Assembly: GCA_021234155.1 (NCBI GenBank)
Contig: JAJEKV010000103.1
Span: forward strand, 1,676,001-1,740,000
Reading direction: 5' to 3'
DNA from: Isoetes taiwanensis
Taxonomy: Eukaryota; Streptophyta; Lycopodiopsida; Isoetales; Isoetaceae
Length of the DNA stretch: 64,000 nucleotides
The notes beneath the pieces were generated by a model. The model did no database searches. It saw only the letters and a list, made by a program, of their open reading frames with translations, and was not told where the DNA came from. A program made the position numbers and the translations under genes. Numbering within the stretch: position 1 is the first letter of the stretch; every line of letters starts with the position of its first letter. Below are positions 13,601-27,000 of the stretch, piece after piece.

Positions 13601-16600
13601 GAGAAAGGTTTCTTTACTTTACCTTCTTGGCTGATTAGGAGTATGAAGAGATTATATGAGAGACTCGGACTAATCCGTGACTCTGGCCTCTTCGACTACT
13701 GGACTTAAAGCGCGGGCGCTCCTTAGTAGATCCAACAGATTATCTTTGTCGTGCTGGCGATAAGGTCGACCAGTTTTAGAACATGGTAGGATGAAGACTG
13801 GGATTAGAATGGCCGGCGGAAGGAAGAACTAGGCAAACATGTTTGCCGGGGCGGGCGTTTTGCTGCGGATTCACGAGAAAGGCGGATGGATCAATAGGTT
13901 GGTATGATGGCGAATTTACGCCTCTTTATAAGTTCATTTGGGCTTTGGTTTCTTCTCAAACGGGTGGCGGTTAGCCGGCTGACTTTCAGGCCAAGAAAAG
14001 GCTGGGGCGAGAAACCTGGGGCGGGGTTCAAAGCGGATGGATGATTTAATCGGAATCGATAGAAGATTAATTTAAAGAGGTTGAGCAAAAAGAATGAAGC
14101 ATAAGCCCGAGGTGGTTATAGTGGATTCCGCCCTCTTCATCTTTATTTTGTTTTTTGGGATTCAAATCTTTTGTAGAGACGGATTTCCACGAGAATAAGC
14201 GAATTTGAGGTGAACGGTACTTGGTATTAAACCAATGGCGGATCCCTAAAATGTCACATTAGGATTCCGAACTGGGCACAAAATGGCAGGCTTTTCGGTA
14301 AAGCGCTTGGTTTCGTTCATGGGTAAATAAACCAGTAAATAAATGCACTTCCTCCCCATCACGGGTTGACACCAGTTCAGCTGTATATAGTTCTAGCGAG
14401 TGTGTTTTTATCATTTTTGCTGGGCAAAGTTGTTCAAATGTCTACCGATGCGCGGGAAAACTTTAACGGGTTGTTTAAGCAGACTTCATTGTTGGATTTG
14501 TTAAAGAACAAAGTGCGAAGACAAATGCGGGGCGTTTAAGGCTTTAATACGCAAAGATTGAAGACTCTTGGTACGGTCTTGAAGATCAATATAACATAAG
14601 AGCGTTAGGCATGTTGTTGGTACCCAATCAAACCGAAGGCTGCTACAAGAGAATGCAGCTGATCAAATGAGCACGCACCTTCCTACACGCCAAAGCATTA
14701 CCGCCATCATTTTTATAGGTTGAAGTAAAGTGAATAGCCCGAAGGCGAAGCAGGTCGATGGACTTCGGCTTTCCCCAAAAATGAGTAAGGTTTTAGGGAT
14801 GGCCAAGCCATGGCGGGCCGGTCCGGCTTAAACGTTTATAAAGTAAATTAAGGAAGGCGGGGTTGAATGTCGTACGCGTAGCGGCAGAGACGTTGCGAAA
14901 TTAAATCAAATGGCGATTCTTTGGTCCCATGATGTGAAATATCCCCCATCACCACGGACGACCCTGCATGACAGGACAAGGTAGAACCCGCGAAATCTTT
15001 GGAACCGACTTGATGAAAATCACAGACCTCCAACAACCATCCTTAAGAATACACAAATCCGTTAGGCCGTCCACAATTTAGGTTAGAGCACACCACTTAC
15101 CTTTTTTATTTTGCTAAAAAAAACACATAAACTGTAGCGTATTCTTATACCAACACTTAGCAATGAATTAGGGGGTGGCTGGCAGCAGAGCTACATGGAA
15201 CACACCAAACAATTGTTGTACATTATTGTTTGGTCCATAATTATTTTTAAACAGCGGTGGCATCCCATTCAATGGTTTCCACGAGTTTTAAATTTCTTGC
15301 TTATGAATTAATAGAATGAAAAGATTGTTTTAGTAAAAATTTTCTTTAAATTACTCTATAATACTTGGATTTTGAATTACCTGAATCAGGTAAAGATAGG
15401 TAAAAAGATAAGATGATTTTTCGATCCGCGGGAACCGCCAGGTTGCATGGATGATGGCACGAAACGGCATTCCCATCCCATCTAAAACACAGGGACTAGG
15501 CTACCAAGACTAAGGGTTGGTAGTACTAATGCAGATTAAGAGAAGATTAATGCCAGCTACCCAAGGCCGCGCGATAAATTTCTTTTGCGCGTTAATCTTT
15601 GATTAGCAATTTTTAAACCATCATATATAACTTTTCTTATGTTTATGATTATCCTTATCGTTGGTACAGGGTAATTGTTTTCCCTGATACTTGTTTGTCT
15701 CTTTTAGGGTTTGGAATACAAAATCATTTCTGTGATATTCATTATTGCCGTCTTCGGGCGATGGTGGAAGAAAAGCGAGGACAGAAATACGAAACTGCTG
15801 AGGGAGGAGGATCAAACTACCTCAGGCGGGGTGCCGTTAAAGTACGTTTTGGGATGTCACGACTATGTAGGCGGAGAGGAACGCAGATAGAAGAGGGAGA
15901 GCCCTACTCAGTCAGTAAGGGGACACAAATTGTCACTATCCTCAGGTGACGCGCTGAGGCCCCATAGTTATGAAACCGGCGTTCGAGCGACTGACTTACC
16001 GCAATTTTGGAGTAATCCGTTTGGGCAACGACAACGGCGTTTGCTGTACGATATGGACCGCAGTGGTTCAAACGACTTTCGTGTGCGGGAGAACAACGGT
16101 CGTTGTTTCGATTTTTCGAGAGATAAGGGTTAGCGGTTTATTGTTCTAGCGAAGCGTTGTGTGGCGATGGCGGCGGATTCTCAAATCAAATTACCTCTGT
16201 GATGGGTGCCGCGCGCGTTCTTCCATTTTTAGTCTGGACTACTCTTCCCCGGAAACTCAGGGAGACTTTACTTTCGCCACGGACCTGCGCAACTTCGCTT
16301 CGCGCGAACACTCACGGTTTATTAATGGCTGGAGTTGGTGGTTGTTGATGTTATGTCGGCGGTTGGGTGCGGATGAATGCTCGAAATGGGAATTTGAAGC
16401 ATGTATTATCTTTTATAATATTCAGCCTCTGTTTCAAACATCATATTATACATTAATAATATACATTCATTGGAGATCACCACAACAGGAGCATATGACA
16501 TTGTTAATTTATCCGTTGAAGGCTGCAGCAGAACATTGGGGCTTACAATACTCTGGACATCAACGATCCTACAATACAACAGATAAAAGACCTATATTAC

Positions 16601-18950
16601 TATAGTGATTCTGAGTGAATAAAGAGCGACACACCGTATCTTTAATACGTGGGGTTCTTCTGATTAAAATTTGCCTTTTTAGTTGCCAAATTTCATTTAT
16701 ATATTTTAGAAACTTTAGTGTGCAGAGGCTCAACGATATTTATTAAGTTTAGTAATTACTGTTGCGTTTGTTTTCTAAAATTTAGGGTGGTTCCGTTCCG
16801 AGTGGCCGTGTTTACAGCCTTCTGCCCGAGCATCTAACAAACTCTACGGTCGTACACACGGTAGCAGGATACTGGCGGCGTAGGAACTTTGTATAAATGA
16901 TCATCTATAGCGGATCTTTGCAGCAGAGACCTCTTCAATTTTGTTCGTCGCGGTTACGGTATATGTTATTAATCAGGGCATGGGGCTACAAGGTAGTGAG
17001 GCGTGCACAGAAATGCGTTACTCCATGCTGCTACCCTTTCAGCCCTGGGGCCCGACCTCCACAACCTTTTCATGGCTAAATGTGTGTTTGATTAAGACAT
17101 CGATTCTTTATAATCACTACTTTTATGGTTTTATTCCTTGCCTCCCAGTACTGGCTGTCACTTTAATTTTATAATGGTTCTTTTCCTTAATTCTGCATTG
17201 TCCCTTGTTTTCTACAAATCGTTTCCAAAATGATCTTCGGTGACGCGGTATCCGCATTGCTTAAGCGCCGCAGCCTTTATGATCCCGTATATGAGCAGCC
17301 TCATGGCGGGCGCTGACTAAGCGGTCGCACGAACTTGAGCTCCTGATGTTGATGAAGCGGATTGGGCTCTGGAGCTTATGTAGAAATGCCAAACACCACC
17401 GTATATCTGCGGGAGAGCGGACGGGGAGTTACCTCCGTTACCATAGTCCACCGCCGTGACCACACGCGGAACCGGGCCACAATACACTTCCGGGCGCGTC
17501 TAAAAATCGTGGCTGACCTGAATGAGTGCTACATATACAATGACGTAAAGCGTAGAGTCATCATATCGTGATGACCATACAAAGGCAGGATAAAGTGGCA
17601 GGCAGTTGTCTGACCATTACCGATATATGGAAATTGGCCGGATAAATCCGAGGCGGACGTCTTGGTTAGACGAAATGAAGGAGTTAGAAAGGAAATCCTA
17701 TTCCACGGATGGCGGAATCTGAGGAAAGGTTGCCATACAAACCTTCACGAGACTGCTCCATTATTTGGTGGAAAATTTTATCTGCCCCAGAGCCAAACAT
17801 CTAGACAGGGCGGTCTGGGTTAAAGTTTAAAGCTTTTAAGTCGCATTAGCATAGCGCGTAACAGTACCATGATTGAGACTTTCTGAGTTGGATCTGGAAA
17901 GTCATTGAGTTGAATTTCCTGAGATGAATTCATCAGCATTTGCCGGTATGAGCGAGGCGGGGTGGGAGGGCTATATGAAGGTTGGCCCCTCAATTAAGCG
18001 AATGGATTAAGGCCATAGGCGAGTGATTCGAGGCCGAGGCTGAGCATTGAGCACTGAAGAGGACATGCCAAGAAACCGGGTACCAGCCCCGCCTCACTCC
18101 CGGCCCAGCGCCCCGTACACCTACAAGCCGTTTAAGCGATGCAGGCGTCTCAGTAGAACTCTTCTGGTGCCGGAAAGTCACTGGCATGCGAACAAATCCG
18201 AACAATAGCCGACCCAACTCAGTTCAGGAACCTACTGGGTCTATTCCCCAAAAGAGGCCGACGGCATTTCAGCAAGAGAATATTCTGATTAGTATCGCGG
18301 CAGGCATGTAGGTATCCCTTATCATGCACTACGGGCGCTGACAGCCATGGCCGACCAGTTAGGGCGGTCTGAGTCTACACGCTTTAAAATGCGGCAAGGA
18401 GGCTCCCGAGTATATTCATAGGATAAATTACATATCTGCGCGGCGGCGGCAGTCGGCCTGCCGTTAGCTTCCACTATAGGTCAAGTAAACGGTAGCGCAA
18501 CAATTCTTATGAATCACAGGAAGTACACATAATTTTGGCTATCTGAATGGGCCGGGTAGCGGCGACTTTAGGGTCGTAGAAGCACATGACTTTGGCCGAT
18601 TAGGTAGATCGGACATACAAGCGAGCGTCGCGTGTAACCTCAAGATCGTTTTGCCCGGTGCGCGATTGCATTGGGTGCGAGTTAATGGATATTGGCAAAT
18701 GGTGGGGGTGTGAGCTGGCGGAATTCTTGGCATGCTGCAAAAGCCAATATAGGGAGGTGACCTTCAACATGGCCTGTGGGGCCGGTAACTATAAAAGGTG
18801 ATCCATTAAATTTTATTGTCGGGCTATGGCCAGCCAGGCGGTTAAATGGGCTATCACATGAGGATAAGCTACTTTGCATCATCGGACTGCATCCATTAGG
18901 TAGGATGCTAAAAGCGAAACAGAGCGTTGATGCGTTGCGGAAGGCATTTG
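10651..18950. other. Oversized 5' internal part of the gypsy element, mostly unrecognised
   Basis: This 8.3-kb stretch should hold gag and protease. I could not find a CCHC zinc knuckle, a protease active site or a gag core in it. Composition changes along it, with GC-rich patches at about 11.4-11.8, 12.4-13.5 and 15.9-16.4 kb and AT-rich patches at about 15.1-15.4 and 16.6-16.8 kb. That would fit one or more older insertions inside the element. Frames of up to 148 codons (16,159-16,605) are present but match nothing I know. Confidence 0.4.
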
Positions 18951-18959
18951 CTAAATCTT

Positions 18960-19700
18960 TACCGGTGAGGTGGCGATGCCGAGGAGGGTCGGAAGCTTCC
19001 TCCTTCCCGGAGGGGTAGGGATGAGATTAGATTTGGGGCCGATTTCAGCTACGGTGGGCCAGGTACCATGGGAGTCCCCATGAGTTGGCAGAGCTTAGAA
19101 GCAACTTCAAGGGCTGTAAAACCCATTCATTACGGCCTAGTGTTTAAGCACTTGTCTATCAGCACATTGGAGACCGACCCTTGAGGATATTAATATTGAT
19201 TACATAGGCTCGACAGCGCCGATCAAGAATGTACACTTAAACAGAGACGATCTTATGGACCGGTACAAAGGGAATGAAGTACTTTCTCAAAAGGACGACT
19301 ACGCTCAGGATATCACTTTGGACAAGAATTAGAAGAGGACATCCAACAAGTCTGCTTTTGGCACTAGATGGGCATTATGAGTTTACCGTTATGGTTAACT
19401 AATGCCCCCCACAACTTTTATGGTTAATGAATGATGTCTTAGACTTATTGCTGGACGATTTTGTTTATTGGCTGTTTGTCTCATCTATAAGTAAGATACT
19501 GGAGACATGAGGGCACTCTTTGGTTGACTACAAGTTAAGAGCGCCATATCCCTCTTTGCGATTCTCTAAGTGCAAGTTTTACCCACTTCAAGGTGGATTA
19601 GCCCCAGAGCCATATATTTCAATTTGAAGATTACTCTGAGACCGGCAAAAATAAAGAAGGATAAAGGATTGGCCCATTCGAGGTAATGTTTGGTCCAAAG
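18960..19700 (+). pseudogene. Ty3/gypsy reverse transcriptase remnant
   Basis: Pieces of the gypsy reverse transcriptase can be read in shifting frames. A decayed region at about 18,960-19,090 ends in SPHELAEL, which matches the usual N-terminal block. From 19,186 the frame gives DINIDY, then APIKNV, then DDLMDR, close to the family's CIDYRxLN, IKNxYPLPRIDDLMDxL run. At 19,383-19,470 FTVM, NAPxTFM, MNDVL and LLDDFVY follow, close to FTVMPFGLTNAPATFMxLMNDVLxxxLDxFV. The YLDD motif itself is not intact. Stops and frameshifts lie between every block, so this is a dead copy. Its role in life was copying element RNA into DNA. Confidence 0.8.
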
Positions 19701-20385
19701 TTTTTGGACGGCGGTCATGCATCCGTTTTATTAAAGGTTTTTACAAAGATTCAGCACCTGCGATCACTGCGGAAGCAAATAGGTTAAGGATTAAACATTT
19801 GAAGCAGGTCGAAGTTTCGGAAGCAAGATGGCGACTACTGCGGTGCTCTTTATTCGGACCAGGACGGCTTCCGGCGGATGCCATTAAGATTGCTTTCGTG
19901 CGGAGGAGGGGACAGCCTATGATTCGAAATGGACTAGAGGCCCAGACGTACCCTACCTATGATCCCGGGGGTTGGCTGGCGGTATGCAGCTGCGCATTAT
20001 ATGGAGATACTACGCTTTGGTAGAAGATTTGACTTGTCGGTTCATGAGTCCTGGTTGTCTATCCACCCAGTAGAGATCCCAACCCACCAGTGAGAGGGAT
20101 GGATGGGATTTATGGAGGAGTATGATTTACGAAATTATGTATGCAACACAGGAGGCTGATAATAGTTCGGATAGTTGTCATATGTACTTGACTAACAGAA
20201 CCGGCTGTGGCATTCCTCATAGTAGATTTGGGAAGCAGGATAAAGCGGACATTAGTCCGCGGATCAGGTTAGGTGAAGTGTTAGTTGGCCTAGAGGCGCG
20301 GATGAGGCTTTGGTTCCTTAAGAAAGAGGGCAATATGTTTATGTGCAGGATAAGTTGTGTATGGCGGAACTTGAAGTCACGTAAA
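19701..20385 (+). pseudogene. Probable RNase H and connection region of the gypsy element
   Basis: Between the reverse transcriptase and integrase remnants there is room for about 230 codons, close to the family's RNase H region. I see only weak traces. One is a run reading FLKKEGN..YM at about 20,311-20,343, which resembles the segment just before the integrase zinc finger (short aromatic and basic run, then IP). The assignment is mainly positional. Confidence 0.45.
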
Positions 20386-20389
20386 CCTT

Positions 20390-21310
20390 ATTCTCCATGA
20401 TACCACACAACAACCCTATAGTGGACATAAAGGTTTGAGTACAGATCAACTCCGGGTTATTTTTGAAGGACTGCGGGGTACGTAAGCGTGATGTCCAGGT
20501 GTAATCCGACCAAGGCTGACTTGATGGGATTCCGGAGAATTGCAACCTCTGGATGTTCCCCAGTACCCAAACTGGGAGGTAATGTGCGGATTTCATTGTG
20601 GGCCTTCATAAAGTGGTTGTGCATTGATGGTGGTAGTCGACAAATTGTCGAAAATGGCTCATTCTTGCCGCCATTACCACCGGATACAACGCTTGATACG
20701 CTTCTTTACGGGAGTCTTGGTGCATGGAATTACTGAGTTTATCATTAATATCCAAACGAGTCCCAGGTAAATGGTGCGATTTTGCCGCAACCAAACCAAG
20801 CTTGCATGCATATCATCCTGGAGCGGGATGGTAGGTGAGCAATAAAAGTACCGAGGACATAGAGGTATAATAGATGGCATCCACAATGGGTTGACTATAT
20901 TTATTTAGTCCAAGTTTGCTATGAACAACATAAAATGGGAACTTCTAGAATGTCTCCCCTTCACTGATAAATTAGGTATGATACTACCAGGCATAAGCAT
21001 AATCCGGGTTTCTAAAATTGGAGTTTCAGCCAACTCCCCTCTTAGGTAAACTTTTGGTTAGAAGTTAGGGGGTTCTGCCGAGCGCATGATCTCGTCAAGA
21101 GGAAAGAGTGTCAGGTGGCTGCGGATTCACGGAATACTTCAGTGGGGTGGTTTGAGCAAATTCAATTTCGGCAAGCCAAGCTTAAAGATTTGTGCTTACC
21201 AAAGCGCTTCCGGATGGTGGGCGTTGGGATCATTGAGCGTGTTGGAGAAACAGACATGTCGCTTGGATTTTGCAGCAAAGATCCACAAGGTCTTTCAAGG
21301 TCTTACGAGC
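20390..21310 (+). pseudogene. Ty3/gypsy integrase remnant
   Basis: The zinc-binding start is visible at 20,392-20,445 as LHDTTQQPYSGHKG, matching the family's LHDxxxxPxxGHxG (the two His of HHCC). About 20,540-20,670 gives LQPLDVPQYPNWEV, then VVVDKLSKMAH, a hallmark of gypsy integrases (LxPLPVPxxxWExxxxDF...VVVDRLSKMAHF). A single lost T breaks the frame just after that His. The C-terminal part at 21,215-21,310 reads IIERVGE in one frame and RLDFAAKIHKVF in another, matching the family's FxIxERVGxVAYRLxLPxxxxIHxVFHVS. The element is therefore in plus orientation and inactive. Confidence 0.85.
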
Positions 21311-21420
21311 AACACCCCAAACTCGAGGAGATCTTGGTTACACCACCTCGCAGAGGGAAATAATGACATTTAGAAATATGCAAAAACTCTGTGGTGAGCT
21401 TATGACCAGAAGAACAAATG

Positions 21421-21507
21421 TACCAATACTTGGTTAAGTGGAAGCACTTACGGTTGAAAGTTATACATGGTGATGAGATAATTTTGAGGCTTTCATTCCA
21501 GGACTTC
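21421..21507 (+). pseudogene. Chromodomain-like tail of the gypsy integrase
   Basis: One frame reads QYLVKWKHL and then DEIILRL, close to the chromodomain core of plant chromoviruses (xYLVKWKGxP...ATWExExxL). It follows the integrase C-terminal remnant by about 110 bp, the expected place. The aromatic Trp of the second half is lost. In this family the domain steers integration towards marked chromatin. Confidence 0.7.
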
Positions 21508-22158
21508 ATAAAAGTCTCGGGGCACTTTCATCGCGTCTTTGCATCGCTTACGCTCCCGTGATAAGCTTAATCTTGATTCTGCGAGATACATCTGATAGGA
21601 GGTAGATATGGGTTAATATCAGTTACCGATAGTGAGGTCACCTTCGTCTTCTCTAGGGCGTGGTGTATTGCCAATGTTTGTGACGCGTTGCTTGGAAAGC
21701 ATGTAGTTAGCCCAGCGTTCATCTACGGCTGGGAACAGCTGTACGCCAATGAATTACGAACCACTTAAGAGCAGTAGGTTCCCCTTGAATAGGTTTTCTT
21801 GCTTTCTTATAGGGGTGGTCAGCAACCACAACCTACTTATAATAATATCTGGATCACGATCCCATGCTAACGTATGCGGAGCCGTTTTGACGCCCATGTA
21901 TAGAGGAGTTCGTGGCCCAACTTCTCGGTTTCTATTATTACATGTGTTACCTTTTGTAAGCTGTGAGTGAGCACTGGACTTGGTCCTTAGACGCGCACTA
22001 TAGTCATGTCAAATGCACCTTGGTGCTTAAACTATTTTATAGCAGTTTAATGTTGTGCAGCCGAATAAGGGACTACCTTCTTTTTCTTTTATCTATAATT
22101 TTGCGTATTTTGAGACACTTCAGTGTACTACTTGACAGCTAACCCCAATCTGGTATAC
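21508..22158. other. Gypsy 3' untranslated region, nothing recognised
   Basis: The 650 bp between the chromodomain remnant and the polypurine tract have no motif I recognise. This is a normal length for a 3' internal spacer in such elements. Confidence 0.4.
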
Positions 22159-22170
22159 AAGGAGGGGAGA
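22159..22170 (+). promoter_or_regulatory. Polypurine tract of the gypsy element
   Basis: The purine run AAGGAGGGGAGA lies directly before the 3' LTR, as expected for the plus-strand primer. It helps place the LTR start at about 22,171-22,180. Confidence 0.7.
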
Positions 22171-22171
22171 T

Positions 22172-23650
22172 AGCGAAGGCGTTGATATCTGTTTCATGCC
22201 TTCATGCACAATGAATCATGGCGGGGTATTTTAACTGAGGGTTAACCTAAAAGGGATTAAGGTAGCTATGCTAAATTAATAGAAATTCATTAAAAACAAT
22301 TACCTATAATTAAGGAAGTATTATCCTAGTATGAATTAAAGTTAATTAAGTTAAGATGGTAGTTAATTTAGGAGATTTTTACATCGTTGTTGGCTGGGGA
22401 GGATACTAACTTAGGAATAAGAGGTGGATCCCTACCATTTGGATCCCCATCGAATAAGAGGAGGCTGCTTTGGCGCCCAAGTTCCTTGAAGATGGAGATG
22501 CCACATGATAATGGATCGCGAGAAGTGGGTTGAGTGGTTGATTAAGCGACATCTCCCCAGGGCTAAGCGCTTGATCAGTCTTCTGGTTTGTACATACAAG
22601 TTAACCCTTCTTTTGATACTTTAGGATTATGTTTTGTTATAGTTATGCTTTTGTATGGACGGGTGAATCGTTCTTTGCTTCCTTTTCCAAATGCTTAAAG
22701 GGTTAAGAGGTAAAATTTATGACCTATATTGCTAAATATGCTCTACTGGCCGTTTCACTTAGTTTCCAGATTATTGCGGCACAATGCACAAGACCAGAAG
22801 CGTTGCTATGGAGGCCTCTGACTACGGAAAGGCCTTGATGGTGAGGCGGGGTGAACCACGGGCTACTCTAAAAACTCAGGGGCTTCAGGTGACTAGGCGC
22901 GTAGCCCGATTACGTAGAGGCGGGTATGGTCGACACTCTACGGGTGAGAGTCAATGACTTCATAGGGGCATCACATTGCTGATGATAAAAGTTGAAGGTA
23001 GGTAGGTACGAGATGGGGGTGTGATACGGCATATTCTCTAAGCTCACCCATGGAGCTGCTGCGATCACGGAAGGACACTTCCTGACGCCTCATCAGGACG
23101 GTGCAGCAGGATGGAACTTGAAGGTGGTACCTTGAGTGCGTCTCCAGGAAGCTATAGTGATGCCATAGCATGATTAAATCCACATCACGAGGTACAAGGA
23201 GGCGGATGGGTGGGCGAAGTCAGCGTGCTGTTGCGGCCAGCAGCCATATCCAAGATTGATTATCTTTGATCTCTTGAGACCTAGCCGTCGGTGTAGATAT
23301 ACTGGAGTCCCCGGCGGTGAGCCGCGGGTTTGGGGTGTTTCTCTAGTATTAAATGCATCCTTCTCTGTTGTGCTCGGTTGGATGGATGTGCCACCCTTCG
23401 TGGTGATTTGGCTTTATGACGATTATGGCATACTAGCAACCTTGTACCCCAGCGACGCAAAGGACCCAGCCCAAATGGGCGACGGCACTGCGCTGCGCTG
23501 AAACATCTTTGCATATAGTGCAGGTTAGGCGGAGGAGCCACTCATCAAGCGAGTTGGATTTGCCATGGGAGAAGTCCCCGGAAGCCGTATACAGCAGTGT
23601 GTATATGCAGCTCTTTAGTTTATTGCTCGGAGCAACATGAACACTTTATT
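22172..23650 (+). repeat. 3' LTR of the gypsy element
   Basis: It is the partner of 9,215-10,650, with the shared blocks listed there. It follows a clear polypurine tract. It is less GC-rich than the 5' LTR in places where CpG has become TpG or CpA, as expected for long-methylated DNA. The 3' end is approximate. Confidence 0.75.
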
Positions 23651-24069
23651 GGCTTGACCTGCGCTAAGCCACATATCATTGATGTGGGGTGTTGATCCAA
23701 GTCGTTTGAGTGATGGACAAAGCGTAAAGACAGATATCTGATCTTTGTTAGTGGGCGCTTGAAGGTCAGGGAAAATACCCGTTGTTTTGATTACTGGTGA
23801 GGCTGCATGGTTGCACCATTGTTACATTTTCAGTTTTGTTGCTTAAAATGGCATAATTTGCTGTACTTCCCCTTTTATTTATTCATTTTGCATGAATCAG
23901 TTCATCTACTTGTTGCTTTTAACTCCATTTTATACAGTGGAGTTCTTTGGTGGTGGGATGAATGTATTGTCTCACCGTGTTGGGAGTTAAGATTGGCTGT
24001 TTTAAGGTTAGTGATCAGATATTAAGCCCGCACAAAATCAGCACCAAACTATACTGGGCAGTATTTAAT
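23651..24069. other. Flank between the gypsy element and repeat copy B
   Basis: About 420 bp with no recognisable feature. If the gypsy element inserted into an older element, this should once have been continuous with sequence just left of 9,215. I could not see a clear target-site duplication. Confidence 0.3.
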
Positions 24070-27000
24070 ACTTTGGAAAGCAGGGTGGCCCAATTCCTTC
24101 ATACAAATAGCATTTACTAGTAGAGGTGTGAGACTTAGCCTGTGAGCACTGACTTTTTGACTATTCACTGTCATAACTTGTTGAAGAGATTTGTTGGTTT
24201 CATGAAGACTATTTCCTTGTTTCATTTACATAACATAGAACAGACCTGACTTGTTCTACAACAATCTGATTCTGCAAATGAGTCGTTGGGGTTTTCCAAA
24301 TTTTCAGTGAACTCAATTCATAACCTTTCATGAGCGGTTTATGCTTTCTCTTCGTTTTCTAGACTTAGGGGTTACAAGATGATTCCATAGCAGAGGATCC
24401 AATGTATACAGCCCTTGGCATTACCATATGGGGAGCCCTAACAAATGGTTTTGACTCTTGAGTGGGATCTCATTTCGACATTTGTATTAGACTTGTGATG
24501 ATTCTCAGTTTAAGATAAGATTCATTGCATAAAAAACATGCGGTTTTATTCAGAAGTGTTGACAAACTAGATGGGTCCTCGGTTATTCCAAGCATTGTAA
24601 TAATCGATAGGGGTTTGGAAACACTCATTTCTCGGCACTAATTCATTGTCTCATTTGCTTTATCATTAAGTATAAAACATATGTACCCAGCAAAACAAGC
24701 GGTGATGTTCTTGTCTATAAGCTTTAAAATCTTGTACTTTAAGCACACAATGGCTGATTTGACACTCTCACTTAATCATATTTGGTCATGCAAAGGATTT
24801 CTTATCAACGTTTAAGAATAGGCGTATAATTTTATAAATAATACGTGATGGCACGAATATTTGCCATTCCTTTTGCCTGACATGATCTTGGAATTACACT
24901 GCATTAATCCCCGATTTTAAAACTAATTCTATCCAGACTTGCAGGAATATTGGATCTTTGACCCTAATCAATACCAGAAACTTGTTCAGCAATGGTTAGA
25001 AAAAAGAATAACATGGTCTTACCGTAAGTTTACATTTATTCGATGAAAGATTATTGAGACATATTCTTCATGGACTTGAATGCAATTTCATATGGATTGA
25101 TATCGGTGGAAGATTGAAGCCCCGATGTTGATTCTAAGTTCGGCAATTTTCGAAAATGGATATAATGTAGATATAATTAATTACTCATGATATATTCATT
25201 TGTGGGGATCACCCAAGTGACTTTTGAGATGATAAAGTAGTTGTGGAGAGACATATATATATCTCTCCAAGATCTTGTTCAGACTTTCCGTTTTAAAGAT
25301 AAATTATATCTCGGCATTGAAAACATAAAATCACAGAAAAGTAAAAAGGTGGAACTTGACGTGCTCTCATATTTCTCTTAACTTTTAGAACATTATATAT
25401 TAAATTAAAGGATGATCCACAAATTTATTTGTTTTATACCTTTAGTTTCTTTAGGTACGAACTTATGGTAAATGGTTTTGCAGCTTCAAAAGGAACAAGG
25501 AGATATGAGCATTAGGTGGATTCATATACCGGTGGCTCATCAATTTAACTTTTTTGTTGGACATTTGGTTCTTTACTAGATGACGATTTGAAGGTTAGAC
25601 CAGAATTGTTATCTATAAGAAAAGGGGCCTATGGCACATTGTGGTTTAAATTTTGATCCTTTATCCTTTTAATTGTGACAGACGAGCTCAAAAAGAGAAC
25701 AAATTGGACACGATTGTTCTAGCATCATAGAATAATTGAAGGATTCTTTTTGATGTTTATAATCCTTCTTCACTTATAGGTATCACGGCGGCATTTGGCA
25801 CCTTTTCTCTATCTTAGCTCTGGCCTTGTCTTTACATTTATATGTTGCAGCTCCTTTCAGGTATATATATTCCAAAATTGCGTGGCCTTGGTGATGGTGT
25901 TTGGGATTACTAGAAACTCTTGTCCACAAAGGCCGCCAAAGAGTCAGGAGATTCAAAAGATTTGAAGATAAGATGAATGATTTTGGTAGAACAGGCGATT
26001 CAATAGGGACAACAACAACCATCCCAAACACAGGGGCTAGCCCAGCCAGGCAACATGTCAAAAGGCCAAGAAGATAATGCTAATATATATTTTTTGTGCT
26101 TCATTATCTGAACTGTGTCCAGAGGATGAGGTTCAAATAGTATTCCACCAAGGCACTCACTAGGCCCTCCTCTGATTTTACAATTGAATCCTCCATTCCA
26201 TTGTCCATGAGATATAGTTTCCATGCTGTAGCTGAAGTCAACCCAGAATGTGAGGGCACAGTGATCTTCGCCCTTCCACTTACAACATGCAACATGCAAA
26301 GCCGCATCCATTGAGTAAGGCGCAAACTGCATCGCGGGTGGGCTACGTGCGGAAGATGGGCGGCATAGCGTTTGCTGTGCTGCGTTTTAAATTTGCGCCG
26401 GGTTTTGGAATGTCGCCATCATGTTTCCACTACAAGTAATACGCTCCGCTTCAACACCACGTTTCTCTTGGATATAATTCTATCGTATGCAGCATTTATC
26501 GACTTTGGGTACGATTCGACGCATGTTAATAAGTATATCTAAAATGAACGATCTGTAGATGTGGCCGTCGTTCTCCTAGAATTGGTGGTATTTTTAGATA
26601 GTCACATAAATGGCTGAACTACAATTGACACTTTGGAGATCCTCCAGAAAGGTATATATCAGACCTGCTTATTGTGCGATATAGAAGAGGGACAGTAGTG
26701 ACTAAAAGCGAGAAGATACGCTGATCCATTATTACTTCCAGATTTAAGCTTGCTGGCCAAGTGGAAATTTTATTATGCTGGGCGAGCACTTGCGGACAGG
26801 GGACCTCCCGTGAAATGATTCTGAGTAGGAAGCTTCTTCTTTTCCACAGCCATCCTTGCAAAATCCTAAGAGGCGCCAGAGAGATTATTTATTCTATGGT
26901 TGGTACGGAACAAGATACTTCAAGATGGAAAAGGAGAATCATTTGATATTAAAACCAGAGATGCCATCTTGAACAACAGGAAGTTAAAGTCCATTTCACG

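Larger units (their letters stand above)
9215..23650 (+). mobile_element. Degenerate Ty3/gypsy (chromovirus-like) LTR retrotransposon
   Basis: The element consists of two diverged LTRs (about 9,215-10,650 and 22,172-23,650), a polypurine tract at 22,159-22,170, and broken pol remnants on the plus strand in the order reverse transcriptase, RNase H region, integrase, chromodomain. Integrase after reverse transcriptase plus a chromodomain-like end is the Ty3/gypsy chromovirus order. All frames are broken by stops and indels, and the LTRs differ strongly, so it is old. The part between the 5' LTR and the reverse transcriptase is about 8.3 kb, far longer than a usual gag-protease region, so something else is probably nested there. 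LTR boundaries are by-eye estimates, good to perhaps 20-40 bp. Confidence 0.8.
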
